From an uncultured Clostridia bacterium (lineage in GTDB: Bacteria > Bacillota > Clostridia > Christensenellales > UBA1242): a stretch of 7,411 bases of DNA. Position 1 is the stretch's first letter, and the number at the start of each line of letters is the position of its first letter. Made by a program: the position numbers and the translations under genes. The notes beneath the pieces were generated by a model, which had not been told where the DNA came from, did not search any database, and worked only from the letters and a program-made list of their open reading frames with translations. This document shows positions 1-5,939 of this stretch, piece by piece. The stretch lies in contig CAMPBB010000027.1 in NCBI GenBank assembly GCA_946635125.1, positions 1 to 7,411 of the forward strand, written 5' to 3'.

Positions 1-51
1 TACATATTTTTTAAGTTTTTTAAGTCAAATTTTTGCAAGACAAATTTTTTG

Positions 52-327
52 TTATTTTGAAAGTTCTTCCAAAAGCCTTGCTCTTTCGTTTAAGAGTTCT
101 TCTTCCGTCATGTTTTCATATTTGCTTTTTGACTCCTCTTGAAGTGACAGAAGTGTTTTAAGAGCTGTGATGTCTGGTGGAGAATGTTTTTTGCTCACTC
201 TTCTTTTTGAGCTTTTCATCTCTTTTCCATTTTCATCAACACAGAACTCTTCAACAGTTTCTTCAAAGTCATAGCCTATTGCTTTTTTCAAAAGTGCCTC
301 TTCAATTTTTTTCTTGTTTATTTTCAT
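52..327 (-). CDS. small-terminase-like protein (C-terminal half only), downstream of TerL
   Basis: This 91-residue protein is very charged, with a Lys-rich start and a helical Glu-rich end (about residues 60-91). Residues 11-60 read like the segment that follows the DNA-binding domain in many phage small terminases: 'ALLKKAIGYDFEE', a linker with DENGKE, a basic patch, then KKHSPPDITALKTLLSL. This resembles the 'KK..PPD..A..fwLk' signature that ends those proteins. The usual N-terminal helix-turn-helix of about 50 residues is absent. The ATG overlaps the terL stop by one base (TAATG) and has its own AAGGGA site 6 nt upstream, so translation is probably coupled to terL. Small terminases recognise the packaging site and stimulate TerL; whether this short form does so is unknown. 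The family assignment is from remembered motif similarity, not a search. It could instead be a small phage protein of unknown role. Confidence 0.55.
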   Translation of the reverse strand: MKINKKKIEEALLKKAIGYDFEETVEEFCVDENGKEMKSSKRRVSKKHSPPDITALKTLLSLQEESKSKYENMTEEELLNERARLLEELSK

Positions 328-1757
328 TATTGTCCCTTCTTTTTTAATTGTTTGATTAACTTATCTTTGTGTTTTTGAATGATTGTTTTTTCATCTTTCT
401 TTTCTTTGTTCTCTGGCATAGACATAACAAAATAACGAAGTTCATCCAAAGCATGGTCATCTTTTTTTATTGGATTATCTCCATCGCTCCACCAATAATT
501 TTTTATCTCTCTTATTAAATTAAAACAATTTGAAAAAATTTTTATTCTAACCTCACCATTAACATTTTTAAAATAACTTTTAACTCTTGAAATTCCACTA
601 AACAAATCTTTGTTAACATTTGGATTAACCGCAAATCCATTTTCCCAAAAAAGTTCAGTTACGCTTTTGTTTGATGCCAGCGTTTTTTGATTTGCCGCAG
701 AATCAATTAAAGCATCAAATCGCCCATCACTTCTTTTCATCCACCCAAGCCTAGCACAAATCTCTTTCATTTTTTGAGCATGCCACTCAACTGTTTGCCC
801 ACTTGCAAAGTGTTCTGCAATAACATAAATGTTTCCATCAAAGTCAACAGCATAAAAGTGTGCTGAAAGCGGATTGTGAAGCCCTGGGTCAATTGAAATG
901 TTGTTATACCACTCTTTTGGAACAGCAAAAGGTTCAATCACATGAATATTTTCATCGAATTCCTTGTAAACAAGCCCACCATAACTTTGAAAATGACCAA
1001 AGCGTCTGCTTTGCAGTTCCTCTTCACTAAGAGATTTTGACATTTCTTTTATTTCATCTTTATTTAAATAAGGGTTGTCAAGCCACTCCATAAATATTGT
1101 CCAAATCTCTTCATCATTTTTTGGATTTAGATATATTTGAGAGTAAACCCAAGTAAGCCCTTTTAACGGAGTCATTGTTGCAAAAATTTCTCCACACTTA
1201 TCAAACACTCTCATTTTGCATTCAAGATAAATGTCATATGGCGGTTCTTCATCAAACCAAACAAAGTCAAGGCTTGTTCCCTGAAATTTTTCTCTTCCTT
1301 GGTCACAACTTTTAAAGCCAAGTTTGCTTGTGCCTCCAAAAACATTTTTAATGACAATGTAATCAATAACTCCATTTTGTGGAGAATCTTTTCTTCCTGA
1401 AATCATGCAAACATCAACAATCCATTCTGGATTTAAGTAATCCAAAATCTTTTTTTGTGCAACATCACGCTGAACTTGCTGACTTAATGACACAACCCAA
1501 CCTTCAACGCCATTTTTGTTTTTCTTGTAAGGATGATTTCCCCGGCAAAGCCAAACACACTCAACAGCACCGCACTCTGTTTTTCCGCTTCTGTTTCCGC
1601 CAAACACCCAACGATTTCTCTTTGTGCACTTGTGAAATTCAATTTGCTTTTTATGTATTTTTTCTTTGTTATATGTTAATAATTTGTTATGAGTTTTAAA
1701 TTTTTTTAAACTATTTTCAACTTCACCAAGAGCCCGCAAAATTTCCAAATATTCCAT
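327..1757 (-). CDS. terL: phage terminase large subunit (packaging ATPase-nuclease)
   Basis: This is the motor that pumps phage DNA into the prohead and cuts the concatemer. The 476 residues show the full two-domain layout. The ATPase has Walker A GGNRSGKT (53-60), Walker B FVWFDEEPP (165-173, catalytic Glu170) and coupling motif TMTP (194-197). The RNase H-like nuclease has an acidic residue in SIDPG (Asp290), a second in ALIDSAA (Asp352) and a late acidic cluster in KKDDHALDEL (433-438). Length is normal and there is no frameshift or missing motif, so the protein looks functional. The sequence before Walker A and the 'FGGNRSGKT' form recall the P22-like headful terminases (inference). The start has an AAGGA site 7 nt upstream. 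It is followed, with a 1-nt overlap, by a small-terminase-like gene. No strong own promoter is visible; a weak TTGCAA-18-TAAAAA lies at 1778-1807 on this strand. Confidence 0.93.
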   Translation of the reverse strand: MEYLEILRALGEVENSLKKFKTHNKLLTYNKEKIHKKQIEFHKCTKRNRWVFGGNRSGKTECGAVECVWLCRGNHPYKKNKNGVEGWVVSLSQQVQRDVAQKKILDYLNPEWIVDVCMISGRKDSPQNGVIDYIVIKNVFGGTSKLGFKSCDQGREKFQGTSLDFVWFDEEPPYDIYLECKMRVFDKCGEIFATMTPLKGLTWVYSQIYLNPKNDEEIWTIFMEWLDNPYLNKDEIKEMSKSLSEEELQSRRFGHFQSYGGLVYKEFDENIHVIEPFAVPKEWYNNISIDPGLHNPLSAHFYAVDFDGNIYVIAEHFASGQTVEWHAQKMKEICARLGWMKRSDGRFDALIDSAANQKTLASNKSVTELFWENGFAVNPNVNKDLFSGISRVKSYFKNVNGEVRIKIFSNCFNLIREIKNYWWSDGDNPIKKDDHALDELRYFVMSMPENKEKKDEKTIIQKHKDKLIKQLKKKGQ

Positions 1758-1827
1758 ATTTTTTCCTTTTTGCTTCTTTTTTAGGCAATAAAAAACAATA
1801 ATTGCAAAGTTATGGCAACTACTGTTT

Positions 1828-1836
1828 TGTTATAAT
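1828..1836 (+). promoter_or_regulatory. extended -10 promoter of the SH3-domain gene
   Basis: TGTTATAAT is a perfect extended -10 (TGnTATAAT). There is no good -35 at 16-18 bp, which is usual for this promoter class. Transcription would begin near 1843, just before the AGGAGA ribosome site (1845-1850), so the leader is very short. A short dyad, AGTT-5-AACT (1808-1820), sits in the -35 zone and could bind a regulator, though it is weak. Confidence 0.65.
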
Positions 1837-1857
1837 TTATTATTAGGAGATGTTTTT

Positions 1858-2616
1858 ATGAAAATTAAATTTATTCTTTTAAGTTTTGTTCTGCTTTTGT
1901 TTTCATGTTTTAATTCCCAAACAATTGTTTTTGCTGAAAGTGCCCCTTTATGGTGCAGAATAACAAAAGAAGGCACTCATCTTTTTTCAGATTCCAATTT
2001 AACCAATGAAATGTTTTTTCTTCCAACATCATATTTTGCTTATATTTTAAGTTATGATGAAAACACACTAAAAGTGAAGTTTAGTGACGCAGTTGGATAT
2101 GTTAAAAAAGAAGATGTGACAATTGTTTATAGTGAGCCACTTATGCCTTTTCCCGAGGATGCAACCTGCGAAATAAACAGCAGTGTTTTTGCTGTTATTA
2201 AAGATGCTCCAAACACAAGTGCAAACACTGTTGAAAGCATTCCAAACAACACCACAGTTAATTTTCTTGGAAAAACAACTGGGCAAGAAGCAATTTCAAA
2301 CTTGGGCAATGAGTGGTTTTATGTTAAATACAACAAAGATAACCAAAACTATTTTGGCTATATTTATGCCCCACTCACGCAAAACTTAACAGAAATTCCA
2401 CAAAATGATGAAGAAGTTTTGTTAACACCAGTTATTGCTAAAAATCAAAATTTTTCATTATCTCCCGAACTTTATAGTGGCAAAAATATTTTGATTATTG
2501 CCTGTTTGTTTTTTGCTGGCATTCTTCTAATGCTGTCAATTGTTGTGCCAATGAGAAAAAAGAAACAAACAAGAAGAATTGTTGTGCCACCAAAAGCAAA
2601 CGATTTGGATTTTTAA
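1858..2616 (+). CDS. secreted, membrane-anchored SH3-domain protein
   Basis: The function is not known. The 252 residues begin with a signal peptide (Lys-rich start, hydrophobic 5-17, cleavage likely after VFA at 24-26). Two bacterial SH3-like beta-barrels follow: about 29-91, ending GYVKKEDVTIV, and about 103-172, ending with WFYVKY...YFGYIYAP. A transmembrane helix at about 210-231 precedes a basic tail, so the SH3 domains should face outside, where such domains usually bind peptidoglycan or proteins. AGGAGA lies 7 nt before ATG, with an extended -10 just upstream. The gene is embedded in the phage-like module on the opposite strand: only 4 nt separate its stop from that of the late regulator, and its start lies 100 bp from that of terL. 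It has the same overall plan as the 511-residue protein at 4387-5922, which suggests a host-type envelope family. It may be a phage cargo gene or a host gene left between phage remnants. Confidence 0.8.
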   Translation: MKIKFILLSFVLLLFSCFNSQTIVFAESAPLWCRITKEGTHLFSDSNLTNEMFFLPTSYFAYILSYDENTLKVKFSDAVGYVKKEDVTIVYSEPLMPFPEDATCEINSSVFAVIKDAPNTSANTVESIPNNTTVNFLGKTTGQEAISNLGNEWFYVKYNKDNQNYFGYIYAPLTQNLTEIPQNDEEVLLTPVIAKNQNFSLSPELYSGKNILIIACLFFAGILLMLSIVVPMRKKKQTRRIVVPPKANDLDF

Positions 2617-2620
2617 AGTT

Positions 2621-3118
2621 TTAAATGTAAACTAACTGCGGGTTTTGATGAACTTTTCTCACAATTTTTAGGTGATTTTGATAAATTCCCAAAAGCCAAA
2701 TTTCACTTGAAAGAAAACTTAACATTTTTGCTTTGTTAAACCCTTTTCCATAAAAATATAAGGTTAATTCTGCAATTGCTCTTTCAACAAGCCTTAAAAC
2801 TTTTTTATAACCATAGTTAAGCATTTTTGAAATGTCAGCGCAAGAAAAACAATCAACATATTTAAGTGTTAAAATCTTTGCACTTTCTGTGTTCATGGAT
2901 TTAATTCCATTTTCAACCATGCTTTTTAAAAACAACAATTTCTGTTTTCTATCTGTTAGGTGCAATATGTCACAAGCCAAATTTATTGTTTCATTATAGC
3001 CATACGCACTATGTGAATTAACACTTTTAGACACCACATCAAAGTCTAGTTTTTTCACAACTTTATCAATAAAGTGATATCCTTCCAAAACACTTTTTAT
3101 TAAAATTTTTTCTTCCAT
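2621..3118 (-). CDS. phage late-gene regulator with sigma-70 region-4-like helix-turn-helix
   Basis: This 165-residue protein belongs, by pattern, to the ArpU/DUF1492-like phage regulators often found just upstream of terminase genes in Gram-positive phages. Residues 79-118 carry the diagnostic part: SAKILTLKYVDCFSCADISK, then MLNYGYKKVLRLVERAIAEL. This matches the 'L..RYv.g.sw.eIa..lgYs...v.rl..rAl..l' sigma-4 helix-turn-helix. The N-terminal 75 residues are helical with no recognised domain. A 45-residue tail follows the helix-turn-helix; it is hydrophobic, ends in a basic stretch and is longer than expected. It probably turns on packaging and structural genes (family knowledge). AGGGAG lies 5 nt before ATG. 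A strong promoter with a LexA-like half-site and a 5' hairpin lies directly upstream. There is no terminator after the gene, so transcription may run on through the antisense of the SH3 gene into terL. Confidence 0.72.
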   Translation of the reverse strand: MEEKILIKSVLEGYHFIDKVVKKLDFDVVSKSVNSHSAYGYNETINLACDILHLTDRKQKLLFLKSMVENGIKSMNTESAKILTLKYVDCFSCADISKMLNYGYKKVLRLVERAIAELTLYFYGKGFNKAKMLSFLSSEIWLLGIYQNHLKIVRKVHQNPQLVYI

Positions 3119-3151
3119 TTTTTCTCCCTTTTTTTAAAAAAATATGTAAGT

Positions 3152-3180
3152 GGTCCTAGAGCAGTTCGTGCCCTATCACC
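3152..3180 (-). ncRNA. 5'-terminal leader hairpin of the late-regulator transcript
   Basis: On the minus strand the leader folds as GGU-GA-UAGGGCA, loop CGAAC, UGCUCUA-GG-ACC. The inner stem has seven pairs (one G-U), the GA/GG purine internal loop is small, and three closing pairs end it. It is far more GC-rich than the flanking DNA. The predicted start point (about 3179-3180) coincides with the first base of the hairpin, so the mRNA would begin with it. It may protect the 5' end or bind a factor. I do not recognise an Rfam family. It could also work as DNA, for example as a binding site. Confidence 0.5.
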
Positions 3181-3185
3181 AGCAT

Positions 3186-3213
3186 TTTATAATACATGTT
3201 CGACATTTGTCAA
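3186..3213 (-). promoter_or_regulatory. strong sigma-A-type promoter of the late regulator
   Basis: On the minus strand, -35 TTGACA (3208-3213, perfect) and -10 TATAAA (3186-3191) are separated by 16 bp. Transcription should begin about 3179-3180, some 60 nt before the start codon of the regulator gene. An AT-rich tract upstream (3230-3285) may act as an UP element. Confidence 0.75.
3189..3202 (-). promoter_or_regulatory. degenerate LexA-like site inside the late-regulator promoter
   Basis: Read on the minus strand, CGAACATGTATTAT has a perfect left half (CGAACATGT) of the Gram-positive SOS box CGAACRNRYGTTYG but a poor right half. It fills most of the spacer and touches the -10, where a repressor would block RNA polymerase. 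On its own it is weak; the near-perfect box about 100 bp away makes it more plausible. Confidence 0.4.
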
Positions 3214-3240
3214 TAGTGTTATGTCATATTTTTGAATAAT

Positions 3241-3260
3241 ATTTTAAAATATTTTAAAAT
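3241..3260. repeat. two 10-bp AT tandem repeats upstream of the late-regulator promoter
   Basis: ATTTTAAAAT occurs twice head to tail (3241-3250 and 3251-3260). Each unit is a palindrome, and a diverged third copy (GAAAATTTTAAAAC) follows to about 3277. The 10-bp period matches the helical repeat, so the tract could be bent or act as an UP element. The low-complexity composition also allows chance. Confidence 0.5.
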
Positions 3261-3292
3261 ATTGAAAATTTTAAAACATTTTTATTATTTTT

Positions 3293-3306
3293 CGAACATA
3301 TGTTCT
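3293..3306. promoter_or_regulatory. LexA (SOS) box
   Basis: CGAACATATGTTCT matches the Bacillus-type LexA/DinR consensus CGAACRNRYGTTYG at all but the last base, and contains the perfect 12-bp dyad GAACATATGTTC (3294-3305). It lies in the 320-bp gap between the late regulator and folD. Two weak promoters touch it: TTGTCA-17-TAGAAC on the minus strand (3302-3330), whose -10 is inside the box, and TTGAAA-15-TATTAT on the plus strand (3262-3288), just before it. The minus-strand one points to the phage module, the likely target. Confidence 0.68.
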
Positions 3307-3325
3307 ATTTTTACATATTTATTAT

Positions 3326-3339
3326 GACAACGGGTTGTC
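3326..3339. promoter_or_regulatory. operator-like inverted repeat
   Basis: GACAAC-GG-GTTGTC is a perfect 6-bp dyad with a 2-bp centre. It is GC-richer than its surroundings and overlaps the possible minus-strand -35 (TTGTCA). It could be a repressor operator. No T-tract follows, so it is not a terminator. The protein that would bind is unknown. Confidence 0.35.
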
Positions 3340-3402
3340 GTAGTTTTGCTCATTTTTGTTATTTTCTTATAAAAACAATAAAAATATTGAACACAAAAGC
3401 TC

Positions 3403-3431
3403 TTGATTTTTTTGTTGTTTTGTGTTACACT
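3403..3431 (+). promoter_or_regulatory. folD promoter
   Basis: TTGATT (3403-3408) and TACACT (3426-3431) are separated by an optimal 17 bp. Transcription would start at about 3438, which is the first base of the folD ATG. The promoter therefore predicts a leaderless or nearly leaderless mRNA and argues against any start further upstream. Confidence 0.65.
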
Positions 3432-3437
3432 TTTTGT

Positions 3438-4370
3438 ATGATTGAAATGAATGGAAAAAAGCTTTCAAGCAAAATTAAAGAAAGCATTAAAGAACATATT
3501 GAAAAAAACTATGTGGAAAAACAGTTAACTCCCCCATGCCTAGTTTGCATTTTGGTTGGAAATGACCCAGCAAGCAAAATTTATGTTGCATCAAAAGAAA
3601 AACAAGCACGAGAAGTTGGCATTGTTTCTTTTACTGAAAAACTTGATGAAAACGCAAGTGCAGACGAAGTTAAACAGTTAATTACAAAACTAAACAACAT
3701 GGATTCTGTTTCTGGAATACTTCTTCAACTTCCTTTGCCTAAGAAGTTAAGCAGCCATGAAAGAGAAATTGTTAACACAATTGACCCTCAAAAAGATGTT
3801 GACTTTTTAACAGACATAAATCTTGGGAAATTGTTTGCAGACCGCTCTTCCATTGCTCCATGCACAGCTTCTGGAATTATGGAAATTTTGCATGAATATG
3901 ACGCAGAAATAAAAGGCAAAAAAGCTGTTGTTATTGGAAGGAGTTTGCTTGTTGGAAAAAGTGTTGCCGCTCTTCTTTTAAAAGAAGGGGCCACTGTTGA
4001 AATTTGCCATTCAAAAACAAAAGACCTTGCCGCATCAACAAAAACAGCCGACATTTTGATATGCGCTGTTGGAAAACCAAATTTTGTTAACAAAGACATG
4101 GTAAAACCTGGAGCCGTGTGCGTTGATGTTGGAATTAACCGTGTTGAAGACAAAACTTGTGAAAAAGGTTACAAAGTTGTTGGAGACATGGACAAAAGTG
4201 TTTCTGAAGTTGCTTCAAAACTAACTCCTGTTCCAAACGGTGTTGGACCAATGACAATTGCCTTGCTCTTTCAAAACACAGTAACTCTTCACGAGGAAAA
4301 ATTTCCACTAAAAAAAGAAAACACGAAAAATAAAGTTTGTGACAACTGTCAAAAAAACTTTAAAATATAA
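3438..4370 (+). CDS. folD: bifunctional methylenetetrahydrofolate dehydrogenase / methenyltetrahydrofolate cyclohydrolase
   Basis: This cytosolic enzyme interconverts 5,10-methylene-, 5,10-methenyl- and 10-formyl-tetrahydrofolate with NADP(H), supplying one-carbon units. From ATG 3438 it has 310 residues and starts MIEMNGKKLS, the usual FolD start. Visible motifs: YVASK with Tyr49 and catalytic Lys53, GILLQLPLP (93-101), QKDVDFLTD (118-126), PCTASG (141-146), the Rossmann motif GRSLLVGKS (167-175), CHSKT (190-194), GKPNF (212-216), DVGINR (230-235) and TPVPNGVGPMT (263-273). Several family positions differ, notably Phe for Gly after the DVD motif and Asn in PGGVGP. The last 20 residues are a Lys-rich tail with CDNC. 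An open frame continues upstream to 3300, adding 46 Phe/Tyr-rich residues unlike any FolD; I reject it because a good promoter lies inside it. No Shine-Dalgarno is seen. The next gene starts 16 nt later. Confidence 0.93.
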   Translation: MIEMNGKKLSSKIKESIKEHIEKNYVEKQLTPPCLVCILVGNDPASKIYVASKEKQAREVGIVSFTEKLDENASADEVKQLITKLNNMDSVSGILLQLPLPKKLSSHEREIVNTIDPQKDVDFLTDINLGKLFADRSSIAPCTASGIMEILHEYDAEIKGKKAVVIGRSLLVGKSVAALLLKEGATVEICHSKTKDLAASTKTADILICAVGKPNFVNKDMVKPGAVCVDVGINRVEDKTCEKGYKVVGDMDKSVSEVASKLTPVPNGVGPMTIALLFQNTVTLHEEKFPLKKENTKNKVCDNCQKNFKI

Positions 4371-4386
4371 AAAATAAGGGAAAAAA

Positions 4387-5922
4387 ATGGAGAAAAAAAC
4401 AAAATATTTAAGCTTAATTTTTGTTGTTTGCTCTTTTGCCATGTTATCGCTCTTTGCCTTTTTGCAGGTGCAAACAATAAGTTATGCGGAAGAAACAGAA
4501 GAAATTATTGTTTCATCAAACTCAATTGATTATAAAAATGGAACACTTTTATACACAGACACTGAAAACAAAAAAATAATCGCATTAAATGAAAGCACAC
4601 AGGAAACAACAGAGTTATTAACAGTTAACACTCCAAAACTTGTTTGTGCCGACTATGATGGAAACATTTTTTACACGCAAGAAGATTCTTATGGGTTTTT
4701 TGATAAAAACCAAACATCACACGACCAAATTGGAACAAAAAGCATTGGAAAAGTGTTTGACATGGACACAGACATCAATGGAAATGTGTTTGCTGCATGC
4801 GTTGGTGAAAGTGACAAGTGTTGGATTGTTAAACTGGAAAACGATGGCAACTTTTCATTTTTTTGTGAATTTGACGGCAGCATAACAATAAACGCTTCCA
4901 GCAAAATTTCAGCATCTTTGGATAAGGATTTTTTAATTCTCTTTACAAACAACAAGTTTTATCGTGTTGAACAATCAAATGTTTCAACACTTGCTGATTA
5001 TGAAGGATTAGACTCTGTTGAAAGTGGAGTTTTAGACATAAAACTTGATTACTACAATTCACTCTACATTCTTTCAAATCAAAAAATAACAAAACACACC
5101 AAAGAGGAAATGACTGAATTTGTGGATGAAAAATTAACATCAGCTTCTTCTTTTGATATTGACTACCTAAATGGCACAATTTATTGCAGAACAAGTTCAA
5201 AAATTGTGAAAATTGACTCTTCAAATTTTGTTGACCCACTTCAATCAAGTGTTAATGAAGATATTAAAAATCAAACATTTAACTGCGCCTTAATTAAAAC
5301 AACAAAAGATGCCAACTTATATTTATATGACAATTGCCTATATCGCAAAACACTTAATGGTGAAAACATTGTTATCGAAAAAGATAGACAAATTTGCACT
5401 CTTGACAAGAAAAATGGTTTTTATTTTGTGTTACTCACAAATGAAGCTGAACAAAACATAACTGGTTTCATTAAAGTTGAAGACGCAGAAATTGTGGAGC
5501 CACAAACCACACAAGAACAAGCAAAAATTCTTTATAACAACACTCCACTCTATTCTCTTCCAACAACAATTGATGAGCTTTTTGCAAAAGAAGAAAATGA
5601 GCAAATCCTTTTAAGCAAGGGAACGCTTTATGATGTTGTTATTTCTAACTTTGGAGAAGCAGATTTTTATGGCAAAAAATTTTCTCAAATTTTGTATCAC
5701 AATAAAACTTACTTTATTGAAACAAATCACTATGCAGTGAATAGTGCTTCAACAATTCAACCACTTGTTGAAGATGAAAACACAAACTTAAATAATGGTG
5801 GTGGAACAAAACTAACAAAAGGTGAAATTGTTGGAATCATTTTGATAGCAATCACTGTTATTGTGGGCTCAATCTTTGTTATTTTTGCAATTATTAAATA
5901 TAAAAACAAAAAAGAGTTATGA
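4387..5922 (+). CDS. membrane-anchored extracellular protein, propeller-like and SH3-like
   Basis: The function is not recognised. The 511 residues start with a signal peptide (hydrophobic about 9-27, cleavage likely after SYA at 32-34) and end with a Gly/Asn linker (about 466-473), one transmembrane helix (481-504) and a basic tail KYKNKKEL, so the bulk lies outside the cell. Residues 45-285 repeat a beta-propeller-like pattern of 'D.D..G.iy......ki.k.d': SIDYKNGTLLYTD (46-58), ADYDGNIFYT (88-97), DTDINGNVFA (127-136), IKLDYYNSLYIL (218-229) and IDYLNGTIYC (258-267). Residues about 300-370 and 380-452 look like two diverged SH3-type barrels. An AAGGG site lies 6 nt before ATG and the gap after folD is 16 nt, so the two are probably co-transcribed although functionally unrelated. 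A hairpin terminator overlaps its last codons. Propeller and SH3 calls are by eye. Confidence 0.82.
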   Translation: MEKKTKYLSLIFVVCSFAMLSLFAFLQVQTISYAEETEEIIVSSNSIDYKNGTLLYTDTENKKIIALNESTQETTELLTVNTPKLVCADYDGNIFYTQEDSYGFFDKNQTSHDQIGTKSIGKVFDMDTDINGNVFAACVGESDKCWIVKLENDGNFSFFCEFDGSITINASSKISASLDKDFLILFTNNKFYRVEQSNVSTLADYEGLDSVESGVLDIKLDYYNSLYILSNQKITKHTKEEMTEFVDEKLTSASSFDIDYLNGTIYCRTSSKIVKIDSSNFVDPLQSSVNEDIKNQTFNCALIKTTKDANLYLYDNCLYRKTLNGENIVIEKDRQICTLDKKNGFYFVLLTNEAEQNITGFIKVEDAEIVEPQTTQEQAKILYNNTPLYSLPTTIDELFAKEENEQILLSKGTLYDVVISNFGEADFYGKKFSQILYHNKTYFIETNHYAVNSASTIQPLVEDENTNLNNGGGTKLTKGEIVGIILIAITVIVGSIFVIFAIIKYKNKKEL

Positions 5923-5938
5923 TTTTTAACTCTTTTTT
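5908..5938. terminator. bidirectional intrinsic terminator
   Basis: AAAAAAGAGTTA (5908-5919) pairs perfectly with TAACTCTTTTTT (5927-5938) around a 7-nt loop. The T-tract serves the plus strand, and the A-tract on the other side serves the minus strand. It lies between two converging genes, using the last codons of the 511-residue protein gene and ending 1 nt before the stop of the SSB gene. It should end both the folD unit and the deacetylase-SSB unit. Confidence 0.88.
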
Positions 5939-5939
5939 C

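Noticed and set aside
1..51. AT-rich repeats (CTTAAAAAA-like, ACAAATTTTTTGT) after the small-terminase-like gene
   Set aside because: Low-complexity AT sequence; the short hairpin has no GC and is not a convincing terminator.
1379..1699. Plus-strand 106-codon frame inside terL
   Set aside because: It is a shadow of the well-supported terL; its product is Cys/Phe/His-rich without a domain and has no ribosome site.
1722..1787. Minus-strand frame LPKKEAKRKK... as a remnant of an upstream small terminase
   Set aside because: Only about 22 codons from a TTG before a stop, no ribosome site, and the composition is simple AAA-rich DNA of the terL leader.
2617..2633. Weak hairpin AGTTT-AAACT between the converging SH3 and late-regulator genes
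   Set aside because: Only five AT-rich pairs and no T-tract; not a credible terminator.
3152..3180. Part of a tRNA or an intrinsic terminator
   Set aside because: No cloverleaf or anticodon arm can be formed, and no T-tract follows the stem directly.
3159..3185. Tiny minus-strand reading frame MLVIGHELL before the late regulator
   Set aside because: Its ATG lies upstream of the predicted transcription start, it has no ribosome site, and the sequence is better explained by the hairpin.
3300..3437. In-frame upstream extension of folD by 46 codons
   Set aside because: The encoded Phe/Tyr/Ile-rich stretch is unlike FolD, the first ATG lies inside the LexA box, and a good promoter lies within the extension.
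3788..4153. Minus-strand 121-codon frame inside folD
   Set aside because: It lies fully within conserved folD codons and its product shows no domain.
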